Part shown: in pieces, positions 25,578 through 32,144 of the stretch
Numbering within the stretch: position 1 is the stretch's first letter
Layout of the letters: every line of letters starts with the position of its first letter
Origin: Planctomycetota bacterium
GTDB taxonomy: Bacteria; Planctomycetota; Uabimicrobiia; Uabimicrobiales; Uabimicrobiaceae
Direction of reading: 5' to 3'
Assembly: GCA_029260735.1 (NCBI GenBank)
Contig: JAJDCR010000011.1
Span: 1 to 32,144, forward strand
DNA: 32,144 bases
Made by a program: the position numbers and the translations under genes
The notes under the pieces: generated by a model
Told to the model about the DNA's origin: nothing
What the model saw: the letters and a program-made list of their open reading frames with translations, nothing else
The model's database searches: none

Positions 25578-26300
25578 ATGCCTTATAAAAAAGAACTTGT
25601 TTGTATTGGTTGGCGAGAGTGGGTTTCTTTTCCTAAATTAAAAATTCCTGCGATCAAAGCAAAAATAGATACAGGAGCTCGAACTTCATCCATACACACA
25701 TTCCGATTGGAAACATATTCCGAGAGAGGTGTTTCGATGGTTCGTTTTGGGGTACACCCTTTACAACAAAGAACCGATATTGAGATTTTCTGCTCGGCTC
25801 AGGTCGTAGATGAAAGACTGGTCACAGATTCGGGAGGACATCGTGAAAAGCGCTATGTTATTATGACTCCCATTAAGGTCGGAGACAAGGAATGGCTTGT
25901 CGAGGTTACACTTGCTAAGCGAGACAATATGCAGTTTCGTATGCTCCTTGGAAGAACGGCCATGGCGAAAAAATTAATGGTCGACCCTCACGCTTCTTAT
26001 CGGATGGGAGAAGATCCTGACTATGAGTATCCTGCATTGATAAGAAAAACTCCCAAAAAACAAATAGAAAAAACTGCGAAAAAACAAATAGAAAAAACTG
26101 CGAAAAAACAAATAGAAAAAACTGCGAAAAAACAAATAGAAAAAACTCCTGAAAAACAAATAGAAAAAACTGCGAAAAAACAAATAGAAAAAACTGCGAA
26201 AGAACAAATAGAAAAAACTGCGAAAAAACAAACAGAAAAAACTGCGAAAAAACAAACAGAAAAACTTAAAAAAATAAAAAGGAAAAAAGGTAATAAATAA
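25578..26300 (+). CDS. RimB-like retropepsin-type aspartyl protease with octapeptide-repeat tail
   Basis: 240 residues. Residues 1-150 belong to the family annotated as putative ATP-dependent zinc protease, a retropepsin-like fold. The aspartyl motif DTGARTSS (31-38) is present, and a hydrophobic-LLGR segment (127-131) matches the second conserved motif. In rim operons such proteins act with RimK, presumably trimming added glutamates; that role is inferred here. Residues 157-228 are nine 8-residue repeats (consensus KTAKKQIE) followed by the basic end [12 protein letters not shown], an extension not typical of the family. The stop overlaps the rimK start (TAATG). It is the first gene of the plus-strand operon, diverging from the 7TM gene across 247 bp of very AT-rich DNA. 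Confidence 0.87.
   Translation: MPYKKELVCIGWREWVSFPKLKIPAIKAKIDTGARTSSIHTFRLETYSERGVSMVRFGVHPLQQRTDIEIFCSAQVVDERLVTDSGGHREKRYVIMTPIKVGDKEWLVEVTLAKRDNMQFRMLLGRTAMAKKLMVDPHASYRMGEDPDYEYPALIRKTPKKQIEKTAKKQIEKTAKKQIEKTAKKQIEKTPEKQIEKTAKKQIEKTAKEQIEKTAKKQTEKTAKKQTEKLKKIKRKKGNK
26046..26261 (+). repeat. Nine 24-bp tandem coding repeats
   Basis: Nine in-frame copies of a 24-bp unit (AAAACTGCGAAAAAACAAATAGAA with small changes) encode KTAKKQIE repeats at the end of the RimB-like protein. Variants are KTP in copies 1 and 5, a Glu for Lys in copies 5 and 7, and QTE in copies 8 and 9. Near-identity at DNA level points to recent expansion by slippage. Confidence 0.95.
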
Positions 26301-27205
26301 TGAAGATAGGTATTCTCTCTCGAGGAAAAAAAATATACTCAACGGAACAACTTGTTGCTGCTGCAAAAGAACGAGGGCACGATGTCTCTGTTATCAACAC
26401 TCTCCACTGCTACATGGATATTACTCCTCACAAGCCTTCCGTGCGTTACAAAGGGAAGGTGCTCGAAAATTTTGATGCAATTATTCCTCGGATAGGCTCT
26501 TCAACGACTTTTTATGGAACGGCCGTTTTGCGCCAGTTCGAAATGATGGGAGTATTTCCTCTCAATGAATCGGTTGCGATCAGTCGATCTCGAGACAAGC
26601 TACGCAGTATGCAATTGATGTCGCGAAAAGGAATCGGGCTTCCTGTTACTGGTTTTGCCCACTCCCCTGATGATAAAGCTGATTTAATTGAAATGGTGAA
26701 CGGGGCTCCTCTTGTCATTAAGCTCTTAGAGGGAACACAGGGGATAGGAGTTGTTTTGGCCGAAACAAAAAAAGCGGCCGAAAGTGTTATCGAAGCTTTT
26801 CGTAGTTTGGACGCTCACTTTTTAGTACAAGAGTACATCAAGGAAGCCGGTGGGAGCGATATCCGTTGCTTCGTTATCGGAGGAAAAGTGGTAGCCTCAA
26901 TGAAAAGGCAAGGTGCCGAAGGAGAGTTTCGCTCTAATTTACATCGAGGTGGGCATGGAGAGATCATTAAGATCACTCCAGAGGAAAGATCGACAGCGGT
27001 ACGCGCGGCCCAATGCATGGGATTAAATGTTGCTGGGGTTGATATTCTCCGTTCGAATCATGGCCCGGTTGTTTTGGAAGTGAACTCCTCTCCAGGATTG
27101 GAAGGGATACAGAGTGTTACCGGAAAAGATATCGCAGGAATGATTATTGAGTTTATCGAAAAAAATGCCAAAGTGGGCAAGACTAAAACCAAGAATAAAG
27201 GTTAG
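26300..27205 (+). CDS. rimK: RimK-type ATP-grasp glutamate ligase
   Basis: 301 residues, the standard RimK length. RimK of other bacteria adds glutamates to the C-terminus of ribosomal protein S6 and makes poly-alpha-glutamate. It starts [21 protein letters not shown]-grasp landmarks are K141 (LVIKLLEG), the TQGIGV loop (146-151), DIRCFV (187-192), R211 and N213 (FRSNLHRGG), D248, and [12 protein letters not shown] (259-270). The ATG overlaps the stop of the RimB-like gene by one base, and the M14 gene follows after 9 bp, so this is a tight three-gene operon. Cytoplasmic. The target could be S6 or the Lys-rich partner tail; unknown. Confidence 0.95.
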   Translation: MKIGILSRGKKIYSTEQLVAAAKERGHDVSVINTLHCYMDITPHKPSVRYKGKVLENFDAIIPRIGSSTTFYGTAVLRQFEMMGVFPLNESVAISRSRDKLRSMQLMSRKGIGLPVTGFAHSPDDKADLIEMVNGAPLVIKLLEGTQGIGVVLAETKKAAESVIEAFRSLDAHFLVQEYIKEAGGSDIRCFVIGGKVVASMKRQGAEGEFRSNLHRGGHGEIIKITPEERSTAVRAAQCMGLNVAGVDILRSNHGPVVLEVNSSPGLEGIQSVTGKDIAGMIIEFIEKNAKVGKTKTKNKG

Positions 27206-27214
27206 ATAATAAAG

Positions 27215-28249
27215 ATGAGGAAAATACTCCGAATTGGAGGGAGGCGAATTCGAGCGGGAGAAAGAGTCACTCTTGACCTTCCGGTCGTTCGCTTGCACAC
27301 TCATAGCGAGCTCTCCATGCCTGTCCAAGTGATTCGAGGAAAAAAAGATGGGCCTAATTTGTTTGTCAGTGCGGCGATTCATGGAGATGAAATCAATGGG
27401 GTCGAAATTATTCGACGCCTTTTGGCTTTAGATTTTCTGAAAGATCTTGCCGGGACTTTGATCGCTGTACCTGTTGTCAATGTTTACGGGCTCATCCACC
27501 ACTCTCGTTATCTTCCGGATCGCCGGGATCTTAACCGTTCTTTTCCAGGCTCTAGCAAAGGTTCTTTAACTTCGCGCTTGGCTTATCTTTTTATGCAAGA
27601 GATTGTCAATAAGTGCGATTACGGGATTGACCTACATACGGGCTCTAACTCTCGAACGAATTTGCCTCAGATTAGGGCTTTTTTAGATAACAAAGAGACA
27701 AAGGTGTTGGCTCATGCTTTTTCCGCTCCTGTTATTTTACACGCGGACTTAAGGGATGGTTCTTTACGCCAGGCTGTTAAAGATAAAGGACTCCCTGTCC
27801 TTCTCTATGAAGCAGGGGAAGCCTTGCGCTTTGACGAGGCCTCTATTCAAATAGGGGTTCGCGGGATTGTTTCAGTTATGCAAAAACTAAAGATGCTCTC
27901 GGATGATACTGTTGAGGCGGAGAATAGCTTTGAGCCTCTTATTTCAAAAAGCTCTGCTTGGGTTAGGGCTTCGGAAAGTGGAATTCTTAGAACCCAAGTG
28001 GCTTTAGGTCAGAAAGTTGCCAAAGGAGATGTTTTAGGAATAGTGGGGGATCCTTTAGGAGACAATGAGGTCGAAATTGTTACTCACATTTCTGGCATTG
28101 TTATTGGACATGCTAATATGCCTTTGGTCTATGAAGGTGAGGCTCTTTTTCATATCGCTCGCTTTGGGCAATCTGCCACAGGGGAGGATACTCTTGAGGC
28201 TCTTCAAGCAGAGTTAGATCCCGATGAACATGAGCACTGGGGGGTTTAG
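27215..28249 (+). CDS. AstE/aspartoacylase-like M14 zinc deacylase
   Basis: 344 residues, succinylglutamate desuccinylase/aspartoacylase family. Zinc ligands are H56 and E59 (AAIHGDE) and H141 (DLHTG), with catalytic E199 in LLYEAGE. The substrate-binding RDLNRSFPG is at 104-112. The C-terminal 100 residues form the beta-rich lipoyl-like domain seen in this family (GILRTQVALGQKVAKGD). It removes an acyl or amino-acyl group from an amine, and in rimK-linked operons may hydrolyse the ligase product. Third gene of the RimB-RimK operon. Its stop codon lies inside the left 11-bp direct repeat of the inverted-repeat element that follows. Exact substrate unknown. Confidence 0.92.
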   Translation: MRKILRIGGRRIRAGERVTLDLPVVRLHTHSELSMPVQVIRGKKDGPNLFVSAAIHGDEINGVEIIRRLLALDFLKDLAGTLIAVPVVNVYGLIHHSRYLPDRRDLNRSFPGSSKGSLTSRLAYLFMQEIVNKCDYGIDLHTGSNSRTNLPQIRAFLDNKETKVLAHAFSAPVILHADLRDGSLRQAVKDKGLPVLLYEAGEALRFDEASIQIGVRGIVSVMQKLKMLSDDTVEAENSFEPLISKSSAWVRASESGILRTQVALGQKVAKGDVLGIVGDPLGDNEVEIVTHISGIVIGHANMPLVYEGEALFHIARFGQSATGEDTLEALQAELDPDEHEHWGV

Positions 28250-28407
28250 ATCCTACTCTTATACACATAATTTTTGTGAAACGAAAATTCGGTATTTCTT
28301 GGTGTAGTGTATCTGCAACAAGGAAATACACTACACTAAGAAATACCAAAAATGTCAAATTTTCGTTTCACAAATTATGTGTATAAAAGTAAGGAATTTA
28401 GATCCTA
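28245..28407. mobile_element. MITE-like long inverted repeat with flanking direct repeats
   Basis: TTTAGATCCTA occurs at 28245-28255 and again at 28397-28407. Between them a long inverted repeat folds into one hairpin. The inner stem 28291-28312 pairs with 28326-28347 (21 of 22) around a 13-nt loop. The outer stem 28254-28289 pairs with 28357-28391 with one mismatch and a 2-nt bulge; an asymmetric internal bulge (9 nt at 28348-28356) separates them. It encodes nothing. It lies between convergent genes, so a bidirectional terminator is the alternative, but the arm length and flanking repeats suggest a non-autonomous insertion. Confidence 0.6.
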
Positions 28408-28408
28408 G

Positions 28409-28454
28409 ATATGGCTGTGTAGCTGTGGTGGGCTTTTCCCCATCACAGCCATAT
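28409..28454 (-). terminator. Hairpin at the 3' end of the TauE/SafE gene
   Basis: ATATGGCTGTG (28409-28419) pairs perfectly with CACAGCCATAT (28444-28454). An inner alternative stem, CTGTGGTGGG with CCCATCACAG, competes. It overlaps the stop codon of the minus-strand permease gene at 28443. No strong U-tract follows, so the terminator role is probable rather than certain. Confidence 0.5.
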
Positions 28455-29165
28455 ATCCCATAGCAAAATTTTCACTCCGACTAAAGTAAGAGCAGTTTTG
28501 ATAAGTAATTTAAAGACTCGCTCCGATATTTTTCCTAAAAGCTGTTTCCCCAATAGAGTCCCTAATATAACAGAAATGGATAGGATCAATATCAAATTAC
28601 TCTGCTCGGAGTAATTGAAACCCACCATACCAAACAAAGGGATTTTCACTAAGTGAACGCAAGATTGGCAAAAGGCCTTAGTTGCGACTAACTGCTCTTT
28701 GAGAATATCTTTGCGAACAAAAAAAGGAGCGAGAAAGGGCCCGGTCGCTCCGACAATGATTCCCAAAAAACCTGTCAAAGCTCCTGCTATAAAAAAAATA
28801 GAGTAGTTTTCTGTCGGGACTCCCTTGCTTTTAGGCCAATAAGTAGCCAGAAGAATAAAAGTACCCATAGCCACTTGTAGAGAGAGAGGATCGAGCTTTT
28901 GAAAAAGCCAGATTCCCACTAAGGCACCAGGAAATACGGTGAGAGAGAACCGTGCGACAATGGGCCATTGAATATGAGGCCAGTAGACAATCCAGCGAGT
29001 GGAGTTACTGATCAGTTGGATGACTCCGTGCACAGGAACGACATCTTTAGGGGAAAGAAACATCACCAATACCCCTAGAAGCAATATCCCGCCCCCCATG
29101 CCAATAATAGCAGATAAACAAGATGTTATTACGCTTGCAAAAATCAAAATAAGCCAAGTCGACAT
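28443..29165 (-). CDS. TauE/SafE-family (sulfite exporter-like) permease
   Basis: 240 residues, almost entirely hydrophobic, with about seven to eight transmembrane segments. The family hallmark GMGGGILLLGVL is near residues 22-33, and its pseudo-repeat GIIVGATGPFLAPFFV lies near 134-149, reflecting the internal duplication. Members export sulfite, sulfoacetate or other small anions across the inner membrane; the substrate here cannot be told. GAGAGGT precedes the ATG on the minus strand. It is divergent from the DUF255 lipoprotein gene across 118 bp and convergent with the M14 gene. No sulfur-metabolism gene is in the window to narrow the role. Confidence 0.9.
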   Translation of the reverse strand: MSTWLILIFASVITSCLSAIIGMGGGILLLGVLVMFLSPKDVVPVHGVIQLISNSTRWIVYWPHIQWPIVARFSLTVFPGALVGIWLFQKLDPLSLQVAMGTFILLATYWPKSKGVPTENYSIFFIAGALTGFLGIIVGATGPFLAPFFVRKDILKEQLVATKAFCQSCVHLVKIPLFGMVGFNYSEQSNLILILSISVILGTLLGKQLLGKISERVFKLLIKTALTLVGVKILLWDIWL

Positions 29166-29283
29166 AGTTACCTCTCAGATTTTTAATTTGACTCTAAAAT
29201 AAGCAGTGGAAAAATAGTATAATAGTGGTTCGGCCCTCTTGCCAACCATAATCTTAAACTAAGTTCTTCCATTCGAGAAAAAA

Positions 29284-31494
29284 ATGAAAAATATATATTT
29301 TAGCTTCGCTTTTCTGGTCTTCTTGAGTCTTTTTTCCTGTAAAGACCATTCTATTTCCGAAGCACAAGATGAAAAGAAAATAGCACAGAACTCAAAAGAA
29401 AATAAAGAAAAAAAGGAGGAGCCTGTGTCAAAAAACGAAATGACATCTCCGCTTCAAAATGAATTAGCTCAAGAAACAAGCCCTTATCTCCTTCAGCATA
29501 AAAACAACCCTGTTCATTGGTTACCCTGGGGAGAGAAAGCTTTTAACCTAGCGAAGGAGAGAGACCTTCCGATATTAGTGTCTATTGGCTATTCTACTTG
29601 CCACTGGTGCCATGTAATGGAGCATGAGGTCTTTGAAAAAGAAGAGATTGCTAAGCTGATGAACCAATGGTTTATCTGTATTAAGGTCGACAGAGAAGAG
29701 CACCCTGAAGTAGATGAAATTTATATGAACGCGGTCACGGCAATGGGACAAGGAGGTGGTTGGCCATTGAACGTATTTGTCACCCCGAAGGGAGTCCCTT
29801 TTTTTGGAGGAACTTATTTCCCGGCTGATCATTGGGTTAAAATTATTGAGAGCTTGCACGAAACTTGGATGGACAAGCGAGCGCAAATCAATGATGTAAC
29901 CGAGAACTTGAAAACCTATTTGCAAAATGAAGAGGATTACTCGGGGGGAGATGTTCCCAAAGATGTCTGGAAAGACTTGCAAAACTATCTATCTTCTAGC
30001 TTTGATGCAAAAGACCCCGCTTGGGGACGAGCCCCCAAGTTTCCCAGTGCCCAGGTTCTCCGCTTGGTTCTGACTCTAAAAGAAGAAAGTATTGGCAGTA
30101 AAGTTCGTCAGCAGGCTCTGGATATTTTAACAACGATGCAAGACTCCGGTTTACAAGACTTGGTCGGAGGAGGTTTTCATCGCTACAGTGTCGATACCGA
30201 GTGGCGCGTTCCTCACTTTGAAAAGATGCTTTACGATAATGCTCTTTTAGCAATAGACTATCTTTTGGCAGGAGCGCAAGAAGATCGATCAGATCTATCT
30301 ATGACAGGCTTGCGGGTCCTAGAGTATCTTTACCGAGATACTCGAATGACAAGTAAGGAAGGGGAGCTTCTAGGATATGCTGCTGCTGAAGATGCTGATG
30401 ATCCTGGAGGAGAAGGAAGTTTCTACGCCTGGAGTCCTGATCAACTCAAGGAGGTTTTGGGAGAAGAACTCTCAGGTCAACTAGCCCGAGCTTGGAATGT
30501 CACCAAGGACCACGCTCATAAAAATCACCTGGGGCACGATGAACCGATTCGAGGACATATTCCTTTTCCCCGGGGTAGTAGTATGGCAAAAGCTCGCAGC
30601 GACGAAGAGTCGATTGCCGAGCGACTTTCTTGGCAAAAACACTACCCCAAACTTCTCGAAGTCCGTGCGAAAAGAGCCCGTCCAGGTCTGGACTATAAAG
30701 TAATTACAGGTTGGAACGGCCTCGCCCTCTCCGCTTTTGCCTACGGTGCACGCTTAAGTGGAATGGAAAAATACAAAAAAGAAACCGAACTTTTAGCCCA
30801 AGCCATTCTCCAAAGGCATACTGAAAAAGGACTTTTACGCTTACCTCATCGTCCCGCCTTTATTAACGACTACGGCTTTCTCCTCTGTGGTCTTCTCGAT
30901 GCCTACGATGCTCTCGGAGACCCCAACTTAATCGTAGCAGCTCAAAAAATAGCCAACGAAGCGATCCGAGATTTCTCCCACCCCAAAGGAGGATTCTACG
31001 CCACCCCCAACGACCGCACCGACCTAATTCGCCGTAGCCGAGTTCTTTTTGACAACGCCTACCCCTCCGGTAACTCCGCTATGGCCCTAGGACTCGTTCG
31101 GCTCTGGAGCGTCACCGGCGAAAAGAAATACCAAGAAGAAGCGAGCAAAACAGTCAAAGCAATCGCCCAAGTCGCCTCCCGAGCAGGTATCTCCCTGGGA
31201 ACTATCCTCACAGCCCACCTCCATCTCCAAAGAGGACAAGTCACCCTCGTCGTCGCCGGAGAAGGAGATAAAAAGGCCGAACTACTCGCCGCTTGCCGCC
31301 AGAACACTCTCTTGGCCTCTGTCGTGGATGTGAGTAAGGCAAAAGACGAGAGTTGGTCATGCCTAGAAGGACGCAAGGAAATTACTGAGCCAACCGTACT
31401 TCTCTGCGTCGGGCAGGTCTGCTTGAAGCCGATCAAGGACGTTGCCGAACTGGCAAAGGAACTGGAGAAACTAGAGGAGTTGTTGGCTTATTAA
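29284..31494 (+). CDS. DUF255 thioredoxin-domain lipoprotein (YyaL/SPATA20-like)
   Basis: 736 residues. The N-terminus [19 protein letters not shown] is a lipoprotein signal with C19 in LFSC, followed by a Lys/Glu-rich linker to about residue 55, so this copy is exported, whereas many relatives are cytoplasmic. Residues about 57-220 are the DUF255 thioredoxin-like domain, with CHWC at 106-109 in [10 protein letters not shown] and [12 protein letters not shown] following. The rest is an alpha/alpha-toroid (glycosidase-like, about 230-650). Family function is unknown; a redox or disulfide role plus a sugar-enzyme-like scaffold is only inferred. From about 30,700 onward the codons become strikingly C-ending and GC-rich compared with the first half. 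The start has only a weak GAGAA upstream. Confidence 0.92.
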   Translation: MKNIYFSFAFLVFLSLFSCKDHSISEAQDEKKIAQNSKENKEKKEEPVSKNEMTSPLQNELAQETSPYLLQHKNNPVHWLPWGEKAFNLAKERDLPILVSIGYSTCHWCHVMEHEVFEKEEIAKLMNQWFICIKVDREEHPEVDEIYMNAVTAMGQGGGWPLNVFVTPKGVPFFGGTYFPADHWVKIIESLHETWMDKRAQINDVTENLKTYLQNEEDYSGGDVPKDVWKDLQNYLSSSFDAKDPAWGRAPKFPSAQVLRLVLTLKEESIGSKVRQQALDILTTMQDSGLQDLVGGGFHRYSVDTEWRVPHFEKMLYDNALLAIDYLLAGAQEDRSDLSMTGLRVLEYLYRDTRMTSKEGELLGYAAAEDADDPGGEGSFYAWSPDQLKEVLGEELSGQLARAWNVTKDHAHKNHLGHDEPIRGHIPFPRGSSMAKARSDEESIAERLSWQKHYPKLLEVRAKRARPGLDYKVITGWNGLALSAFAYGARLSGMEKYKKETELLAQAILQRHTEKGLLRLPHRPAFINDYGFLLCGLLDAYDALGDPNLIVAAQKIANEAIRDFSHPKGGFYATPNDRTDLIRRSRVLFDNAYPSGNSAMALGLVRLWSVTGEKKYQEEASKTVKAIAQVASRAGISLGTILTAHLHLQRGQVTLVVAGEGDKKAELLAACRQNTLLASVVDVSKAKDESWSCLEGRKEITEPTVLLCVGQVCLKPIKDVAELAKELEKLEELLAY

Positions 31495-31570
31495 GTTTGT
31501 AACCCGAAAGCTGGGTGGAGTAGGTTTTTTTCTTTTTTTTTCTTTGTCCTGAAGGGACAAGACAACCCAG

Positions 31571-31847
31571 CCTAGGGCGAAGTCCTATAACTGTCAACTT
31601 AAGCCGCAAGTCCTTGAAAACTGTAGTCGTGATCGTGATCGTCACCGTGATTAAATCGGTCACGGGCACGGTAACGGTCACGGCGACGACTACGATCACG
31701 GCTACGGCTACGAAGAACAACCAAAGCGCTACTCTTTAATGATAACCATGAGGTTAAACCCCCTGGTTATAGTATGTTACCGCTCTGCGGCAAAGAAAAT
31801 ACAACAACTTACGGCTTAAGTTGACACATATAGGGCGAAGCCCTAGG
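31571..31847. repeat. Inverted-repeat-bounded element
   Basis: Bases 31571-31611 (starting CCTAGGGCGAAGTCCTATAA) and 31807-31847 (ending GGGCGAAGCCCTAGG) are inverted copies, 34 of 41 positions matching, enclosing 195 bp. Each arm tip itself contains a GGGC-n-GCCC-type mini-hairpin, and each is followed outward by a second small hairpin. This architecture resembles a non-autonomous palindromic repeat element; no transposase is present. Confidence 0.6.
31623..31712. repeat. Low-complexity CGTGAT/CACGGC hexamer-like repeat with internal dyad
   Basis: Degenerate 6-bp units (GTCGTGATCGTGATCGTCACCGTGAT, then CACGGGCACGGTAACGGTCACGG) run across this stretch. Bases 31623-31650 pair with 31678-31705 at 24 of 28 positions. 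It lies inside the larger inverted-repeat element and creates spurious alternating-residue frames on both strands. Confidence 0.65.
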
Positions 31848-31915
31848 AATTATGGGATTAGCACAAACCTAGGCCCTGAAAGGGCGAAATATTATAAATT
31901 GTTCCCTTGGTTTGA

Positions 31916-31977
31916 GCAGACGTAACGGACAACCACAAGGGTTTTGCAAGCGGTCCTCGGTTGTCCGTTACGCCTGC
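31916..31977. repeat. Palindromic repeat, right-edge copy
   Basis: GCAGACGTAACGGACAACC (31916-31934) pairs with GGTTGTCCGTTACGCCTGC (31959-31977), 18 of 19 positions, with a 24-nt loop. The right arm matches 61-78 of the window over 18 bases. The two copies, 32 kb apart and both in gene-free DNA, mark a dispersed repeat family. Confidence 0.75.
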
Positions 31978-32144
31978 TAATATACATATTCAAAAACTGT
32001 TTTACCGCTCTCCCAAATCTATGTAAATATATGCAAAAGTTAGCAAATATAGGCAAAGTTGGGTTCAAGGATAACATTCCTTTGTTTTAATTACTCGCCG
32101 CTTGTGGTCGAACCACAGTTTCTCCCCCGGAGAATAGTGGAACT

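Larger units (their letters stand above)
31495..32144. other. Repeat-rich non-coding region
   Basis: 650 bp with no supported gene. In order: a T-rich stretch (31524-31545) after the DUF255 stop; a small hairpin TTGTCC/GGACAA (31544-31560); two nested inverted repeats (separate entries); hairpin GCCCT-GAA-AGGGC (31873-31885); the edge palindrome (31916-31977); and two small hairpins, TGTGGT/ACCACA (32103-32117) and TCTCC/GGAGA (32121-32133). Open frames crossing it are products of the repeats. Confidence 0.7.

Noticed and set aside
26046..26261. Regular repeats considered as a CRISPR array
   Set aside because: The 24-bp units are directly adjacent with no spacers, lie in frame inside a coding region, and no cas gene is present.
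25974..26366. Minus-strand frame of repeated FRSFFYLF units
   Set aside because: It is the antisense of the 24-bp repeats in the RimB-like gene.
29188..29223. TTGACT (29188-29193) with TATAAT (29218-29223) as a sigma-70 promoter for the DUF255 gene
   Set aside because: The spacing is 24 bp, too long for a normal promoter. The TATAAT may be real, but no correctly spaced -35 element is visible.
31433..31720. Minus-strand frame with alternating Val/Thr/Ile residues (VAVIVVVAVTVTV-type)
   Set aside because: The pattern is the direct translation of the 6-bp repetitive tract; it also overlaps the DUF255 3' end and has no ribosome-binding site.
32103..32133. Adjacent small hairpins at the right edge considered as part of a tRNA
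   Set aside because: The stems and loops (CGA and CCC loops) do not fit tRNA arms, and no acceptor or T-loop consensus is found.

Overview
The window reads as chromosomal DNA from a low-GC (about 40-42% by eye), Gram-negative-type bacterium. It encodes several lipoproteins with lipoboxes, a diheme cytochrome, MscS and 7TM membrane proteins, a RimK system and a glutaminyl-tRNA synthetase. The mix of a kinase/receiver hybrid, a clan CD (C25-like) peptidase, a TIGR03805/03806-type lipoprotein-cytochrome pair and short palindromic repeats would fit a PVC-type or similar environmental lineage. No rRNA or other marker fixes the taxon, so that placement is a weak inference. I see no tRNA, rRNA, CRISPR array, transposase, phage gene or replication origin.

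Layout. 1-216: non-coding, with an imperfect palindrome whose relative recurs at the far right edge. 217-8109 (all minus): glnS; an Hpt-REC-REC-Ser/Thr kinase; pckA followed 2 bp later by an amidase; and a two-CBS protein. 8393-9551 (plus): a UspA protein and a membrane-anchored protein of unknown function. 9514-11385 (minus): a CoA-transferase fused to a GNAT domain, overlapping its convergent neighbour. 11605-13949: a two-gene lipoprotein pair (beta-helix protein and diheme cytochrome c). 14208-15758: tandem paralogous metallophosphoesterases, the second with a ruined active-site motif. 15853-19437: an MscS channel with a charged tail and a Clp/Hsp100-like double AAA+ ATPase with an unusual N-terminus. 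19528-20550: hemE.

20667-28249 is the most system-like region. A minus-strand operon encodes a 7TM/inactive-transglutaminase membrane protein, a RimK-related ATP-grasp ligase and a secreted C25-like cysteine peptidase homologue. It diverges from a plus-strand operon encoding a RimB/retropepsin-like protease with nine octapeptide repeats, RimK and an AstE/aspartoacylase-like M14 enzyme. Together these genes could attach amino acids (probably glutamate) to a protein or peptide and trim or remove them. The ligase/retropepsin/7TM-transglutaminase association is known from comparative genomics; the attached C25-like protein is the part I would call potentially new.

28245-29165: a MITE-like long inverted repeat flanked by 11-bp direct repeats, then a TauE/SafE permease. 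29284-31494: a DUF255 thioredoxin-domain lipoprotein whose 3' half is clearly more GC-rich than its 5' half. 31495-32144: a non-coding, repeat-rich tail with nested inverted repeats, hexamer-like low-complexity DNA and the second copy of the edge palindrome.
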